Shown: in pieces, positions 36,273 through 48,380 of the stretch | Layout of the letters: each line of letters starts with the position of its first letter | Numbering within the stretch: the stretch's first letter is position 1 | Source of the DNA: Rhexocercosporidium sp. MPI-PUGE-AT-0058 | Taxonomy: Eukaryota > Ascomycota > Leotiomycetes > Helotiales | DNA: 64,000 nucleotides | Direction of reading: 5' to 3' | Assembly: GCA_020746875.1 (NCBI GenBank) | Contig: JAGTJL010000013.1 | Span: 186,001 to 250,000 of the forward strand | Translations under genes and position numbers: made by a program | Notes under the pieces: generated by a model | The model's database searches: none | What the model was told of the DNA's origin: nothing | What the model saw: only the letters and a program-made list of their open reading frames with translations

Positions 36273-36881
36273 TTTCCTTGCTCGAGGTTTGAGGCGCAAC
36301 TTGTTTTCTGATTGATCTTGGGTTTTTGAGATATTCTAGGATCAGTCTTTAATAATTATGCTCTCATTCCATGCGGCATTGTTCAACAATGACTGTGCAT
36401 GTTTGTTTCGATCCCTAATTGCGATTCATCTGATTGGGCAATAGATTGCAACATATAATTACAGAGCTCTGAAGCCTTTACCACCCATTCTTCAGTTCTA
36501 CCAGATCTAGTCTTGGCATCTTGCCGCGGAAGTGCCATGCAGAAATCCTAGTAAGTCTAGAAGAAGGGGATACAAAGAGATGATACTTGGTCTCCCTTAT
36601 AGGTCTGCCTGATAGGCATCGAACCTGCTAGCGCCCGCCCTCCCGTGACGTTGCATGATGATCTTTGTTGTTGACAAAACATCGCTAAGCGACGTTAGCC
36701 TGAACCATCAGGCCAGGAGCCTTGAATTGACAAAGAACCTTAGAACAATAGCAGAGGCGAGAAGAAGGATCTACTCAAAACAGAAACCTGCCTTCTTTCG
36801 CTTTATCGCGATTGCACCTATACCGGCTATTTGATTCAACTACTCACCCTTCTCAATCAACAACAACAACAACACATCGTG
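36273..36881. other. Intergenic region with short CAA repeat
   Basis: 609 bases with no gene. A (CAA)5 run lies at about 36857-36873, just upstream of the next ATG, inside the presumed 5' UTR. Confidence 0.45.
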
Positions 36882-37541
36882 ATGGCTGATCGATCTCAAA
36901 CTGGTCCTCCGTGCCGTGAAGTCCAACCTCCCACTGCCAAACACGAAGAAGATTCGAAGAAGTCAAGCGATCCCTCTAATGACGGCTCAAATATCCATCA
37001 GATGGCCAGTTCTTCATCTTCCGCCTTCTTCAACAGACCAGCCCCACCTCCCGGCCGCGTGATGGTTTTAGAGAACGGAACTTCGACAAAAATCATCAGT
37101 ATCAGAGGTCCCGAAGATGCGGTGAGAATTTTGCGCGAGCAGTCGGCAGGCAAGAATGAGTTGGAAGCGGTAGCTCTGATTGAAGAGGCTTTACAACACT
37201 CTGGACATTCTATTGACAGGTCTTCGTCCACCCCAAGGTCAAATGTCGGACAAGACACCACCCCGCTTCAGCCATCGAGCTCTTCGCGATCGGTAGACGT
37301 CACTTCATCTTCAAGACCATTAGTACACAACAAGTACTCCCCAGATGAACGTTACTGCGAGTCTTGTATTCGCGCTAGTGTCAAAGAAGGAGATTGTACT
37401 GGAGACCCACCATGTGGTAAAGGCGGAGCGAGAGATATTACCGTTGCTGAGTGTCATGGCGCTGATAACGATGGTAGAGGCGGTGATGTGACTGGAAATG
37501 GAAGGGGCAAGACTGATGGAACTAATATCAGGGATGGATAG
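36882..37541 (+). CDS. Hypothetical protein, 219 residues
   Basis: A single-exon frame with ATG at 36882 in a good context (GTGATGG). An in-frame extension upstream has no ATG. The protein is hydrophilic: a Ser/Pro-rich N-terminal third, then PPPGRVMVLENGTSTKIISI and EDAVRILREQSAGKNELEAV, which reads as a beta hairpin plus helix, then a Ser-rich linker. Near the C-terminus a Cys cluster (RYCESCIRASVKEGDCTG, then PPCGKGG) could bind a metal. No membrane segment or signal peptide is seen. The family is not recognised. Confidence 0.55.
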   Translation: MADRSQTGPPCREVQPPTAKHEEDSKKSSDPSNDGSNIHQMASSSSSAFFNRPAPPPGRVMVLENGTSTKIISIRGPEDAVRILREQSAGKNELEAVALIEEALQHSGHSIDRSSSTPRSNVGQDTTPLQPSSSSRSVDVTSSSRPLVHNKYSPDERYCESCIRASVKEGDCTGDPPCGKGGARDITVAECHGADNDGRGGDVTGNGRGKTDGTNIRDG

Positions 37542-38264
37542 AGAGGTTTGATTAAGGAGGCCTAAGTATAGGCGGTGTTTGGGAGTGTTGATGGCATTTG
37601 AGAAAATGGGTTCAGGGACAGATGTGTGGTCAATAATCGAGGGGGGCTGGTGGATATTTGCGTCTCTTCAGCCCATGTACTGCGAATTGTTTCGCCAGAG
37701 AGAGGCTGTCTCGTTCATCCAAATCAAGAATTCTAGACCATGTTTGCATTATCTTCGTACCACTGCCATTACCTCTCCTTTCTATTCAGTTCTGTTTTGC
37801 TTAACCATTTATTCATAATTTAAGGTGACTGCAAATAATGAATCTCGAAAAAGTGTCACCGCGTGGGGATGATAAGACACAAGCATCGACACAAGAGTCG
37901 TTCTTTTGTAATATGAATGGATGTTGAGTGATTTCATTGTTCATCAACATTTCTGTCCCGATGGGTCTGGAGGCACGGAACGTTGACTTTTTATGTCTCC
38001 TTTTCATCTTTAGCATAAGACAGATTGACTATTTTTGGTCACGGCCATCCTCACAACCTAAGACTTGCAGATCTTGAGTGTACTACTCTTTAACATTTCT
38101 TATTCACAATGAATGTCTAATCTTTGTGGACTTTGTTAGTTTCTTGACACCATATCGCTAGAATGTGCGAGGCGCAAAAACATAAGTTTCTAACGCATCA
38201 ATAAGGACCTAGAGACACAATCTAGAAGGATTTAGACAACGCTTCATATGCGTTCCGTGTATTA
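37542..38264. other. Intergenic region
   Basis: 723 bases. A plus-strand open frame at 37579-37818 and a minus-strand frame at 37813-38016 have no motif or context supporting them. No gene is called. Confidence 0.5.
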
Positions 38265-38801
38265 ATGCCGTTCCTAACCCCTTCGAAGGCCAATTCTGTC
38301 AACCTACTTACCAACTTCACAATACACAACAGCCCAATGACATCCCAGCCCCCAAACAACCCGAACGTCAATGTTATGCTGCCAGCCGCACCAATAAGGG
38401 CTCACCAAATTCCTCGACGTCCGTTGCCATCCCCTACTCTTCGCACACCGCTACCAGACGCAAAAGTTCCTATCGCAATCACTCTACGACCCGAAGCACC
38501 TGTGTTTGTTCCCAAGAATCTCACTATCAATACCCAGTCTCCACCTCGGGGTGATTCGATATCGGTGCGGTGGACAACGAGACGTGATATCTGCGCTTGG
38601 TTGAAGATGAGTGAGATAAGTGACGACTTTTCTTCTCGTGAGGCTGTAAACGCCATTTCAAAGTGGCCCGAGGGGGGGAAGAGATCGGAGCCTTGGAACT
38701 TTGAATTGATGATTTTGCAAAGGGTGGCGAGGGGGTTTAAGGACTCTACGAGGCAAGGGGCTCCAGGAGAGGTAGAGGGATGGAAGAGGACGGGAATTTG
38801 A
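38265..38801 (+). CDS. Hypothetical protein, 178 residues
   Basis: A single-exon ATG frame. The N-terminal half is Pro/Asn-rich and probably disordered. The C-terminal half looks folded (GDSISVRWTTRRDICAWLKM, then SREAVNAISKWPEGGKRSEP and an Arg/Lys-rich end). No catalytic motif, membrane segment or signal peptide is seen. I do not recognise it. Its length and composition, and the lack of competing long frames on the same strand, favour a real gene. Confidence 0.5.
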   Translation: MPFLTPSKANSVNLLTNFTIHNSPMTSQPPNNPNVNVMLPAAPIRAHQIPRRPLPSPTLRTPLPDAKVPIAITLRPEAPVFVPKNLTINTQSPPRGDSISVRWTTRRDICAWLKMSEISDDFSSREAVNAISKWPEGGKRSEPWNFELMILQRVARGFKDSTRQGAPGEVEGWKRTGI

Positions 38802-39209
38802 GACGTTAGGTTTGACACAGAAAGTGTCCATGAGCAGTCTGCTCCTTATACGGGTAAAGTGATCTCACTGGAAGTACCTGATGTAGCTAGCTTTCAATTT
38901 GTATCTCGAGGAGTAACGAGAATTGCAAAAGCTTCCCTGGATAATTTTCCTCGGTATAGACATTATTCTAAACCCCACTCCATGTTGCCTCGAATCGACC
39001 CGGCTCTTTGAACTTCCAGGTCGCTTCAAAGATATGATTTACAGCTTCTTTCTCCCCTCCACCTCTACGTAGACACGAACACGATAAAGAAAGTCGATCT
39101 ATTAGCCGTTGCGGTAGCGTGTTTATATACAAACCTAGTCTAAGCGAGTCGTCGAGCCCACGAAGTTTCTTCCTTGAAATCAGGTCGAGGAGATCGCTAG
39201 CCTGGGATC
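38802..39209. other. Intergenic region
   Basis: 408 bases with no gene identified between the 178-residue ORF and the decayed locus. Confidence 0.45.
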
Positions 39210-40523
39210 TTGTCAAATCGAGGAGCACAAAATTGCCTACAGCACTCGAGAATCGTGACAGAGAGCTTTCAACTACATCTCGAATTCCTGCTAGAAAGGC
39301 CGAAGTACCAGAGGAACGAAGCGCGAGAACGAGCATCGCACCGCTCGAACTCGAGCTCGAGCTCCACAACCACATTCCCGAAAGGTCTCTCACAATCGTC
39401 AATTCGAGCAACACCGGGGAAGAGAAGAAACGCGAGAAGTTTCAACCCTGCCGCACACAACCTTACGAATCAAACACTCTCTCCACAATGCCACCCAACA
39501 TATCACCCAGCTTCATGCTAAACGCTTTCATTGACGACAGCACACCGGTGAACGCGCCTACCTCCAACACCTCGATAGACTACTATACTCACCCGCTCTA
39601 GAAGATGGTCCGACCTCTCGGCAGAGCAACAGGGTGCCTAATAAGCAATGGATATGCAGATGATGAGCCAAGTGCTAGTAACGGGTTCTGTTCGAGCTGA
39701 TTTGACGCTGAGGTTCAAGAGGTATGAGGAGGCTGCGACAGCGAAGGAACGAGAGAAGGTAGAAAACATGGGTGGAGGGATGGACCAGACTCAGCTGGAA
39801 TGATGCATGTGAAGGGCAAGAAAAAGAATCCCTGTGGAGATTGGAGAGAACATCATCCGTGCTGGTAAGATCTGAAGACATGAATTCCCTTGCCTGGCTA
39901 TCTGAGAAAGGAGGAAGCAGTTTGATCAGAGGGTTTGAAATGCAGTCGATAAACTGACCATGTTTACAGAAGGGTGGAAGCAACAGCAGCCAGAACATCG
40001 CAGAAATAAAATTCCCCCAGGACCAACAACAGCAACTTCGGGTTGGTACAGGTACACCTTCACCCAGTAAAAGTCCAACACGCACAACTGCGCCAAAGCG
40101 ACTACGTAGAACATGACCTTCAACCGTCAATCTAACGCCAACACCGACGAAGCGCAACCTCGAAAAACAACCTCAACATGGCAGAAATTCAAGCAAGCGA
40201 CGCAGACGCTCGACTATGAGTTCTAGTTCAAGTTCCGGCACCCTTATCCTCAAACCCCCCTGTCCCAAGCAGCTAAATGAACAAACTGGCATGCCAACAC
40301 CGTGTTGAGAAGCCGAGTTGGATGAAGTGTAGACGAGGACCGCCTTGTCCAAGGTATATGAAGGCAGAACGGAGTGAGTCTGAGTGCAGGGGAGAGGTTA
40401 TTATCGAGGATAATGTCGAGGGTGAGGATGAGCGAGTGGTAAAGAGATGGAGGGAGGATATGGGAGATACTGGGCTGGGAATGAGAATGAAAATGGTTAT
40501 AGGGAATTGGTGGAGTGGTCATT
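39210..40523 (+). pseudogene. Decayed gene of unknown family
   Basis: Coding-like sequence runs through this stretch but changes frame several times. Pieces seen: 39210-39470 (HLEFLLERPKYQRNEARERA, Ser-rich after that); about 39546-39655 (ERAYLQHLDRLLYSPALEDG); a frame holding RSRRWSDLSAEQQGA, two adjacent stops (TAATAA, 39639-39644) and then a 51-codon ATG frame 39648-39803 (VTGSVRADLTLRFKRYEEAA); 39970-40332, open except for TGA at 40114-40116, TGA at 40306-40308 and TAG at 40330-40332; and a charged frame 40277-40525. Part of the frame changes could be introns, but the stops inside otherwise protein-like sequence point to decay. No family is recognised. Confidence 0.4.
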
Positions 40524-43500
40524 AGCGTAGTTAGAGGCCAGGGAAAGGTTCGTACAGTAGGTGAGGGGAAAAGAGTAGAAATTGGGACCAAAGTAGAGAC
40601 TAGACGCGATGAGAAGAATTGGAGAGAGATGTCGATGTTCTGATGGGTGATAATTAAGGGAAGAAATTTTGAAGCGAAAGGCTACTCCTTGAGGAATCAT
40701 GTCAAAATTGACATCGTACACGGCTGCTCTTGTTTGCTATCACGGCATGCCATGGCGAGAGTTTCAGCAATGCCAAATTCGCGTTGTGGTGTCTGTCAAC
40801 TGTAGATCAAGTCAAAAAATCAAGTCCATGTACTTACTGTATGTTAAAGTGCGAAGTCGAACGGCATCACTGCGGTAACAATGAAATACCGAGCTCTCTC
40901 CACGTGGAAAGCTCCGCTTGCAACTGTTCTTGCTCGTCTTGCTGCCCTTGATTAATATGACAACGGGCAACAAATGAGCTTACCAAGAGTGAAGTCACTA
41001 AAGTGAGAAAGAGAGAAACCTGCAGAAAAGTGCCTCTTTTTTCTTCTTCATTTTCGAGAGTGGGGGTTGCTACCAGTTAGTAGCGTTGATGTAAGCGGAA
41101 AAGCGATAGTTATTACATGATGAGAAGTCGAGGAGTGAGATTGGATTTGCAATGAAAATGACAGGAAGTTCACGTCAGGTATCGCTTGTGGCACAGTATT
41201 ATCGGTACAGGCACAGCTCCACAGCTCTCGTAACTTGGGGAAAGATATCGACGTATATGGTGTGCTTATTGTAGCTGTACATGGATGGGGCTATAGCGTG
41301 TGTGGTAGGAGATTCTCAAAATAGGAGTTCTTGGGACATGAGAGGTGAGGATAAAAATGGGGAAGTGAGTTATACAGTAAACCAGTATATGACAGTTGTA
41401 AATGACGATGAGATTGGAAGCATGATTGAATATCTCCATAGAGTTAGGCTACGTAATCGAACGCGAGTAAGGAATTCAAACGTGGAGGTCAGAGGCACAA
41501 GTACTACCAGCAGCTCGTGTCGTATTCTCTGTACCTTGCAGAGAATGTTTATCATTTACTCCATCCCTCCACGTTGACGATAATTCATGCAGATCCCTTT
41601 AATGTTTCAAAATGTTCGTCACACCCACCTTCGTCTCATTGTTGTGGATTTTAGTGGTTGGCGGATGGAGGGAAGTCTGATCAAGTGAGGAGAAGAGTTT
41701 TCCTCTCGTCTGGTCTATTATTATTATTGAAACTATGCTATTGGTAGTGGAAGTGCTGTGCCTCACCTCTCGGAACCTCGGATAATACTCGTGTCTTCCT
41801 TCTGGTGTGTGTGTGTGCTGTCCGATAATATGAAAGATATCCAATCCATGCATCCACGTTTTGAGGCTCCTTCATGCGAACAGGTCTTGAGATAGCTTTT
41901 GTCCTGAAATAGAACTTCCTGCAGTAGGGCGGTTGAATTGACGAACTCGTTTTTTGAAATATGATCTTCTGTGTGGCACGAACTAGGGGAGATAGTGAGG
42001 CATATCGGTATGCAAGTTAGGTCGGGAGGATAGATACGGCTCGAAGAACGTGGCTGTGAACCATACACCCAAGTTACTACTTGTTATTAAAACAGTCGTA
42101 CAGTTTCCCAAAAAAAATATTCACATAAGGCTGTGCTGCGCCATCTCTGCCAGCTTGAAAACGTGGAATTTGAAGTCAGCTGCAAGGGCCCAGAATCAGA
42201 TATCACAAACTCTATTCCATGACACAGCTCAAAACAGGCAGGTGGGAAAGGTTCTGGAGCACTTCCATAATCGGTCTTTGGCACAGAGAAGCTTTCCATT
42301 CCTCCGGATCCAGTGAAGCAGCTCCAGAAGAGCCCGAAAGTACCGAACGTTCCAATGGAAGGGGTGTGTTCGGGATCAAGGCGAGCTTGTTATGGTTTGC
42401 TTTTTGGTGAGTCTGGTGGGGTAACTTGGAAGTACTGAACCCCAGTAACTATGACGGTGACCATGATTGTGATGGCAATGGTTTCTGAAGTGAGACGAGA
42501 TGGTCTGAGTAACGTGGTGGTTGGGATGTGTGGCTAGGATGAGTAGAATAGACGGCAAGTGAGGGTGTGAAGATGCTGAGGAGACTTGTTTGTGTTACGA
42601 TAAGCCGGTTCGGGATCCGAAGTACCGAGTGGTTTCTTCTTTCTCTGAGTTGCTGGGTGGGATTCTGGCTTCGTTTGTTTGCGTTTCGGGTTCTTGATTT
42701 TCTTGGTGTTGGGGGTTGGTGCGGCTTGAGTAGATGTGAGGGGGAGGCGGCACATAAGAGGAAGGGTTAGGTAAGGCTAGGGGAGGAGAAAGGTGCTGTA
42801 ACATCTTGTTGCATGCAGGAGAGAAAGGGGCCGGGAAAGTTGTCTGCATGTATGGGCTAGAGAAGCGGTACACTTAGCGATTGGACGGGGAAGATGGTCT
42901 CTGGTCAGAAGTGCGTACGGTTGTCAGAGTCTAGATGTCTTGGGAAAGTTTGGTGTGTGAGAAGCGGGTGAGAGGTAAGAGGAGAAGGAAAAGGGATTAG
43001 GAAGACAGGTGGATGAGGGGATGCGAGTATGTGCGGCCGCTCCATGCAAGACATGCCAGATATTTTTGCGTGGCTGATAGGGAATGGGATAGATCCTAGC
43101 TAGGATGACTTTGCTGATGTTGAGGAGGCTTGTTTCGAGATTGACGTGGATGGAAGTGGCGGATAGATCTATTGTGCATGCATCGTGCCTGAAATTTTAT
43201 ATGACTTTCAAGATGGAATCTCAGGGCTCGGCGGGAAATGTGAGGCGTAGAGAGGCTGTGCTCCTCACCAGCGTCTTAAGGATGATATGATATGATGCTT
43301 TAGGACCTGCAAGCTTACCTCACATAAAGGACAACTGCAATATAGGAACTCGGTGTAGAAGTTCGGTATTATAGCAAGTCCTCCATATATGAGCAGGGCT
43401 GCTTTCTATGGCCGAACCTCATCGATCTAGAAACCTTCCATATTAAGAAACGAAGTACAGGAAGACAGGCGAGTGAGTCAAATAATGCTTGAGGAACAGC

Positions 43501-44435
43501 ATACGAAGGAAGGGAATCCGTTACTTGTCAACGGCACAGGAGCCGTGAAACAGGTTCATGCAAGCTTATTCTTTCGACGGCACGGTATCTGGTAAGCGGT
43601 ACACTCGTACTGTACATCCATACATGCCGTTTTTAAATCGCAGGATGACTTTCGCAGGTAATGTAATCTGCACCCCACTTGCGTATAGAAGGGGATATCT
43701 CCGGATCCCTAACCTTAAAGCATAAGCTATACGTTCTGAAAGACTGGACTATTCGTCTAGAGAGCTTCGCTCGCTCTCGTATATAATTAGAGTGGTATGC
43801 TGACGGTCTAGAAGACTTCCGATTAAGGAGAGGGAAGGAGGTGAAATAGGACAAAATATGACACGTGATGTAATATTTCTTGACTTCTACTGATCTGGTC
43901 TTGTGTCCCTGACATTTGTAGCCTTATGCGGTAGGTACTTCTGACATTGCAGGGTAGGGATGTAAGATGAGGAGATGCTGGTCAGCTTCCGTGCGTGACA
44001 TGAAGAAACAAAGTATGAGTGCGGACGGGTAAGGCTGACGTGGGGCCGGCCGTGGAGAAGTAACGGAAGGAAGGTTAGAAAATAAGTTTTGATAATGAGA
44101 TGGAGAGGAAGATGCATGTACGCAGGAACGGAAGGGAAAGCGAGGGGAAGGGGAAGAGATGGAGAGAGATGGAGACCTACTTGAGGGGGTCGTTTAGACG
44201 ATGTGCATATGGCCCCCACGGTCTGGGTGCCGAGTAGGGCTTGTGCATATGCTGGAATGATGGGGAGGTGCGTTTGGTGGAAAAGACGGTGGGATGGAAT
44301 TGTTTCCAGTATGAAGAGGGGTGCAGTACTGTATCTACATGGTATGGTACCTCTAGTGAAGTACCGAGAAGAAAGAGTAGACCCACCTCCTGTCACCTGA
44401 ACCTTGATACTCCAAATTTCGAGAACTGGTAGCCG
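40524..44435. other. Gene-poor low-complexity region
   Basis: About 3.9 kb without a supported gene. A 98-codon ATG frame at 41281-41577 and mixed frames at 42050-42870 have no motif. From about 43.9 kb onward the plus strand becomes purine-rich (GGA/GAG runs), which continues to 45.95 kb. Confidence 0.45.
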
Positions 44436-45070
44436 TCAAACAAGCAAGCACATTACCCCATATTCCCCACCAACCTTAGTTGAACACCCCACTAAGGTAT
44501 GTAGGTAGGGACTTGTGGACCTGAAACGGTCTGTCCTGGTCTGGGCTTCTTCCATGGGATATGCAAACGAAGAACTTGACTGGCACCTGCAGCAAAAGAG
44601 AATGTCGTTGAAGTCAGAGACTAGCAGTAGGCGAATAAGGGATTGACGAGTGAGGCATCGATACAACCGGCTCAGACTCAAAAAAACAAAAGACAGAGAA
44701 AGCAAACCAAGGCAGGCAAGCAAGCAAAGCAGGAACATCTCACCGCAAGATCCGATCTCCCGGGCGCCGCCGGTTGCTTGGTATCTCGTACTTGGTGGAA
44801 GTACGGTCAATGCAAAGCTCGTATGGCTGATCTGATGAGGATGGAAGAGTGAGGACGGTAGTTGGAATGGCTGAGTCGAATCAATGTGTCGTGTGTGTCG
44901 TGTCACGTATTGTCGTGTGGTGTTTTGTGTGTGGTGAATCATGACTGTGCTTGGAAGCGGACATAGAGGGCCTGTTTCCTAAAGGAGGCTTTTTTCCTTC
45001 GGCCGCTTTCTTCGGCGGTTCCTCGAGTGGCAGAGCGAGGAGGCTTTTGCGGGATAAGGGTGCATGAATT
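44436..45070 (-). other. Possible spliced minus-strand transcript
   Basis: On the minus strand a coding-like stretch at about 45065-44945 (SRKSLLALPLEEPPKKAAEG, then NRPSMSASKHS) is followed by a stretch at about 44830-44755 (STKYEIPSNRRRPGDRILR). That ends at a GTGAG donor near 44753. A good acceptor (TTTTGCTGCAG) lies near 44592, and beyond it are frames reading VPVKFFVCISHGRSPDQDRP or QSSSSFAYPMEEAQTRTDRF. Which frame is used is unclear, and no full model closes. It could be a small protein gene or a non-coding transcript. Confidence 0.28.
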
Positions 45071-45986
45071 GATGTTTGGGATGATGTGTTAGTATTTAGT
45101 ATTGCTATTAGTGTGGGAGTTAGTGAGAGTGTTTGAGGTTGTGGGTGTTTTGTCGGTACGGAGGTATGTATGGATGGTAGAGGACGATGGAATGAGCAGT
45201 GGATTTGGATGGTGTATCTATCTAGCTGCTTCGAACCAAGGTACAATCAAGCAAGAGTCACGACACAGCAAGGACAATTTCTCACTGCAAGTCAAGTCAA
45301 GTCACGTCAAGCCACTTGTACAGTACCACCCATCAGCCATAGCATTAGCGTACCCAACCTCTTATGCCATAGAGTAGAATAGCATAGCAGAACAAAACAT
45401 CGCGGCCGATGTCAACAAGCAGCTGACGGGGCACGATCATTGATTGGCTGATAGAGAAGCTCAAGAGGGAACGGGGGGCCGGCATGTCGGTATGCAGCTC
45501 CGAGATTCAGTGGGGCTCGCAAGGGAAGCGACAGGATCAAGGCTCGAAAGGGGAGGTGGGCTCGTCATGGCGGCCAATGGGGTGGCCGGGTGAGGGCTAA
45601 GCGATGTGGCTTGCATGAGTTGCCATGTGCCCAGGCTTGAATTGAGTTGAGATGAGTTGAGAGAGTGAGGGAGAGACCGACGAGGCCCTGCTAGTGTGAG
45701 ATGGATGGAGGGAGAGGGAGGCAGGTGAGTTGCGAAAGGGTTGGCTCAGCTGTCGAATTCTTTGGTGGTTGGTGCGGTCGGTGGTGAGAGGTGAGCAAGT
45801 GGTAAGTGGTGGGTGGGAGATGGCAGAGGAGAGGAAGATCTGGAGCCGGGATCTGGATTTGGGTGGAGATGGGTGGTGGATGTGGGTGGATATGTGGATA
45901 TGTGGATATGAGTGGACAGACCTGACTGAGATGGAATGGAACATCAGAACCGACCGAAACAGATGGAGATGCAGATGTAGAACCCG

Positions 45987-46011
45987 TATCCTATCATATC
46001 CTATCCTATCC
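45987..46011 (+). repeat. Pentanucleotide tract (TATCC)5, one variant unit
   Basis: Five units, the second being TATCA. A related ATCCC/ATCCT pentamer array follows at about 46238-46272. Confidence 0.85.
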
Positions 46012-47070
46012 CTTATACGGTATTCATCCTACCTAGTAATTCTGCCATGTCCGGATTTGCCCTCCAAAATCATTAATTCCATTTCTATCAACCGAAGTAA
46101 GTGAGTAAGTTGTATGTATACTTACCTAGCGAGCCCAGGGACTATCCCTCCCCTCATCCCCTCGTACTGTACTAAATCTCCCCTGCATATCTTCCACCCT
46201 TCTCTCCGAATCGTCAATCCCCTCCCCCTCCACCAAATCCCATCCCATCTTATCCCATCCTATCGCATCTCCCACCAGTGCCACCACTGTCTCCCTAGCT
46301 ATCTGTCTGCATCGCATCGCCTCGCATTCCTCATCTTCCACTCACTCATTTTCACGCCCTTCCCATCTTGGCTGAGAACCCCTAAACCCAATCCGGGTCT
46401 GGGAAGAGACGCTTCACGTCAAATACTCTCTCGTGGGCACGTGAAGCGATCCCTGTTCACCCCGTTGCTGTGCAATTAATATATTTGCCGTGCGGCGAGT
46501 GGGTGGGAGGAGAGGGATTGGCTGGCTTATTTGCATTTCTTACACGGGTATGTCCAGACTTGGTAACCAGTTGTGAAGGATCTTTTCTCTTTTCTGGGGA
46601 GAGCAGGTGAGTTGAGTAGGTAGGGCAGTGTTCGCTGGCTACTGCATTGTACTGTACTACACTGTACCTATGAGGGGAAGACATGAAGGGGTTTGGGTCT
46701 GGAAGGAAGCGAGAGTGTGTGGTACTTGCGGTCAGGTCAGTGCAGTGCAGCGCAGTAGTACATTACATTACAGTACAGTCCATTGCTGTCCCATTCACAG
46801 AAGAAGAAAAACGGCAAGCTGGAAAGATACCCAGGCAGGTACTTAGTAGGTATTGTAGGGCACAGCTACCAAGGTACCCTAAACTATCCCTGCCGGAAAA
46901 TCACCCGGCCAGTGCTGTCAATGATCATGCCATTTATCTATTTATTGATTTCTGGTTTCCCCTTGGTCCAGATCCCGCCAGTATCCACTTCCCCATACTA
47001 CAGGACTTGTACTTATTGCCCTGCCCTGCCCTGACCAAGTACTTCTAACTAGTTTTTCCATCGAGTCCCT

Positions 47071-47105
47071 GTCCTGTCCTGTCCTGTCCTGTCCTGTCCT
47101 GTCCT
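47071..47105 (+). repeat. Pentanucleotide tract (GTCCT)7
   Basis: Seven perfect units, followed by a GTCTT variant. Confidence 0.95.
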
Positions 47106-47790
47106 GTCTTCATGTCTTGTTGTCCTCCTGTCCTTGTCCTGTGCCCTCCGGCGTCTTCCCCCCGGGCGTGTTTCAACCCACTTCCCCATCCATCATCCCC
47201 ATCCATCCCAACCTTCACTCAGACGCACCACTCACACCGCACCCTTTTTGTGAACTTGGACCACCCCCCCCAGCACGTAGTCTGCCACATCTGGATTCGT
47301 GCCTCTTCTTTTCAAACCTTCTTGTACATTAGTAGGTAGTGGGTGGTAGCCTGTCACATCCGTCTGTCATGCTTGTTAGTGCGAATCGATTTGCCGGTAA
47401 TTTTAGTGGGTTTGTGCTTGCTGTACCGTCTCCTTGCTCTCCTTGCTCCATTCCCATCACCATACCCCTCTAATAAGGTCTAAAGTCTAGCCCTCAAGGG
47501 GAAAGGAAGGGCAAGGAAAGGAGCTCCCCAGCTACTTAGTAGTCACTCATAATTCCCACTCACTCACCCACTTACATATTATTATTATTATCATTACTGG
47601 GTTCATACCTGGCAGCACGCACCGCACCAGTGGATAGACAGACACGACAGGACTACTGTAAGTGGCAGTGGCTCATGCTCATGCTCATCCTCATGCTGGA
47701 TGCTCATTTCCATTTAGCCAGATTGGTCCCATGCGCACTATCACATCACTCACACCGTCCGTCTCCTCTGCTCTGCCCTATCGTACCCTG

Positions 47791-47810
47791 CCTTGCCTTG
47801 CCTTGCCTTG
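47791..47810 (+). repeat. Pentanucleotide tract (CCTTG)4
   Basis: Four perfect units flanked on both sides by a CCCTG unit (47786-47815). Confidence 0.95.
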
Positions 47811-48350
47811 CCCTGCTCTCCCTCCCCTACCGTCCCTTACTTTACCTACCCTATCCTGCCTTACTTTACTTTCACTTTACCCATAAAGCTGAGCAGCGCT
47901 TTTCAACCTTGATTGCTTGCATTCGTTTCTCCCACGACTTGCTTGCATTGCCCAACTCTGCTGCTCCATTTCCCAAGCTGGCCGACTCGACTCCTACAGC
48001 ACTGTATTCCCTCGTCATGGGCAGTTCCTAAAGCAGAAACAGACAGACAGATCTCGCAGATGATCCTGAGTTATTCCGGACCGCGAGTACGGAAAGGGAT
48101 CCTGAGTTGAGCTGAGCAGAGCTGAGTCGAGAATCGAGAGCGGGCAGGCCAAGCCAGCATCACCACACACCAGGACACAGGAACAGTGGTGCTTGAGAAC
48201 AATACAGCTTGGACAGCTCAGGTTTATTCCAACATAACACGACGACATCGTTCACCTCGAAATCACATTACCATACAGTCTCAATTCTCTACGCCTCTCT
48301 TCGTCTTCGCTCACTCACTTCTCGCCGCCGCCGCCGCCCCCTCCAACCCA

Positions 48351-48380
48351 GCCCAGCCCAGCCCAGCCCAGTCCAGTCCA
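48351..48380 (+). repeat. Pentanucleotide tract (GCCCA)4(GTCCA)2
   Basis: Six units, the last two with a C-to-T change. A short (GCC) run lies just upstream at about 48323-48337. Confidence 0.95.

Noticed and set aside
36600..36640. A B-box-like sequence (GGTTCGATGCC on the minus strand) suggesting a tRNA
   Set aside because: No A-box, no acceptor stem and no anticodon arm can be drawn on the flanks.
41281..41577. A 98-codon ATG frame on the plus strand
   Set aside because: No motif, no conserved-looking segment, and its opposite strand is equally open in part. Length alone is not enough in this low-complexity region.
47062..47110. Regularly spaced short repeat that might be taken for a CRISPR array
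   Set aside because: It is a perfect five-base tandem repeat without spacers, in a eukaryotic genome.
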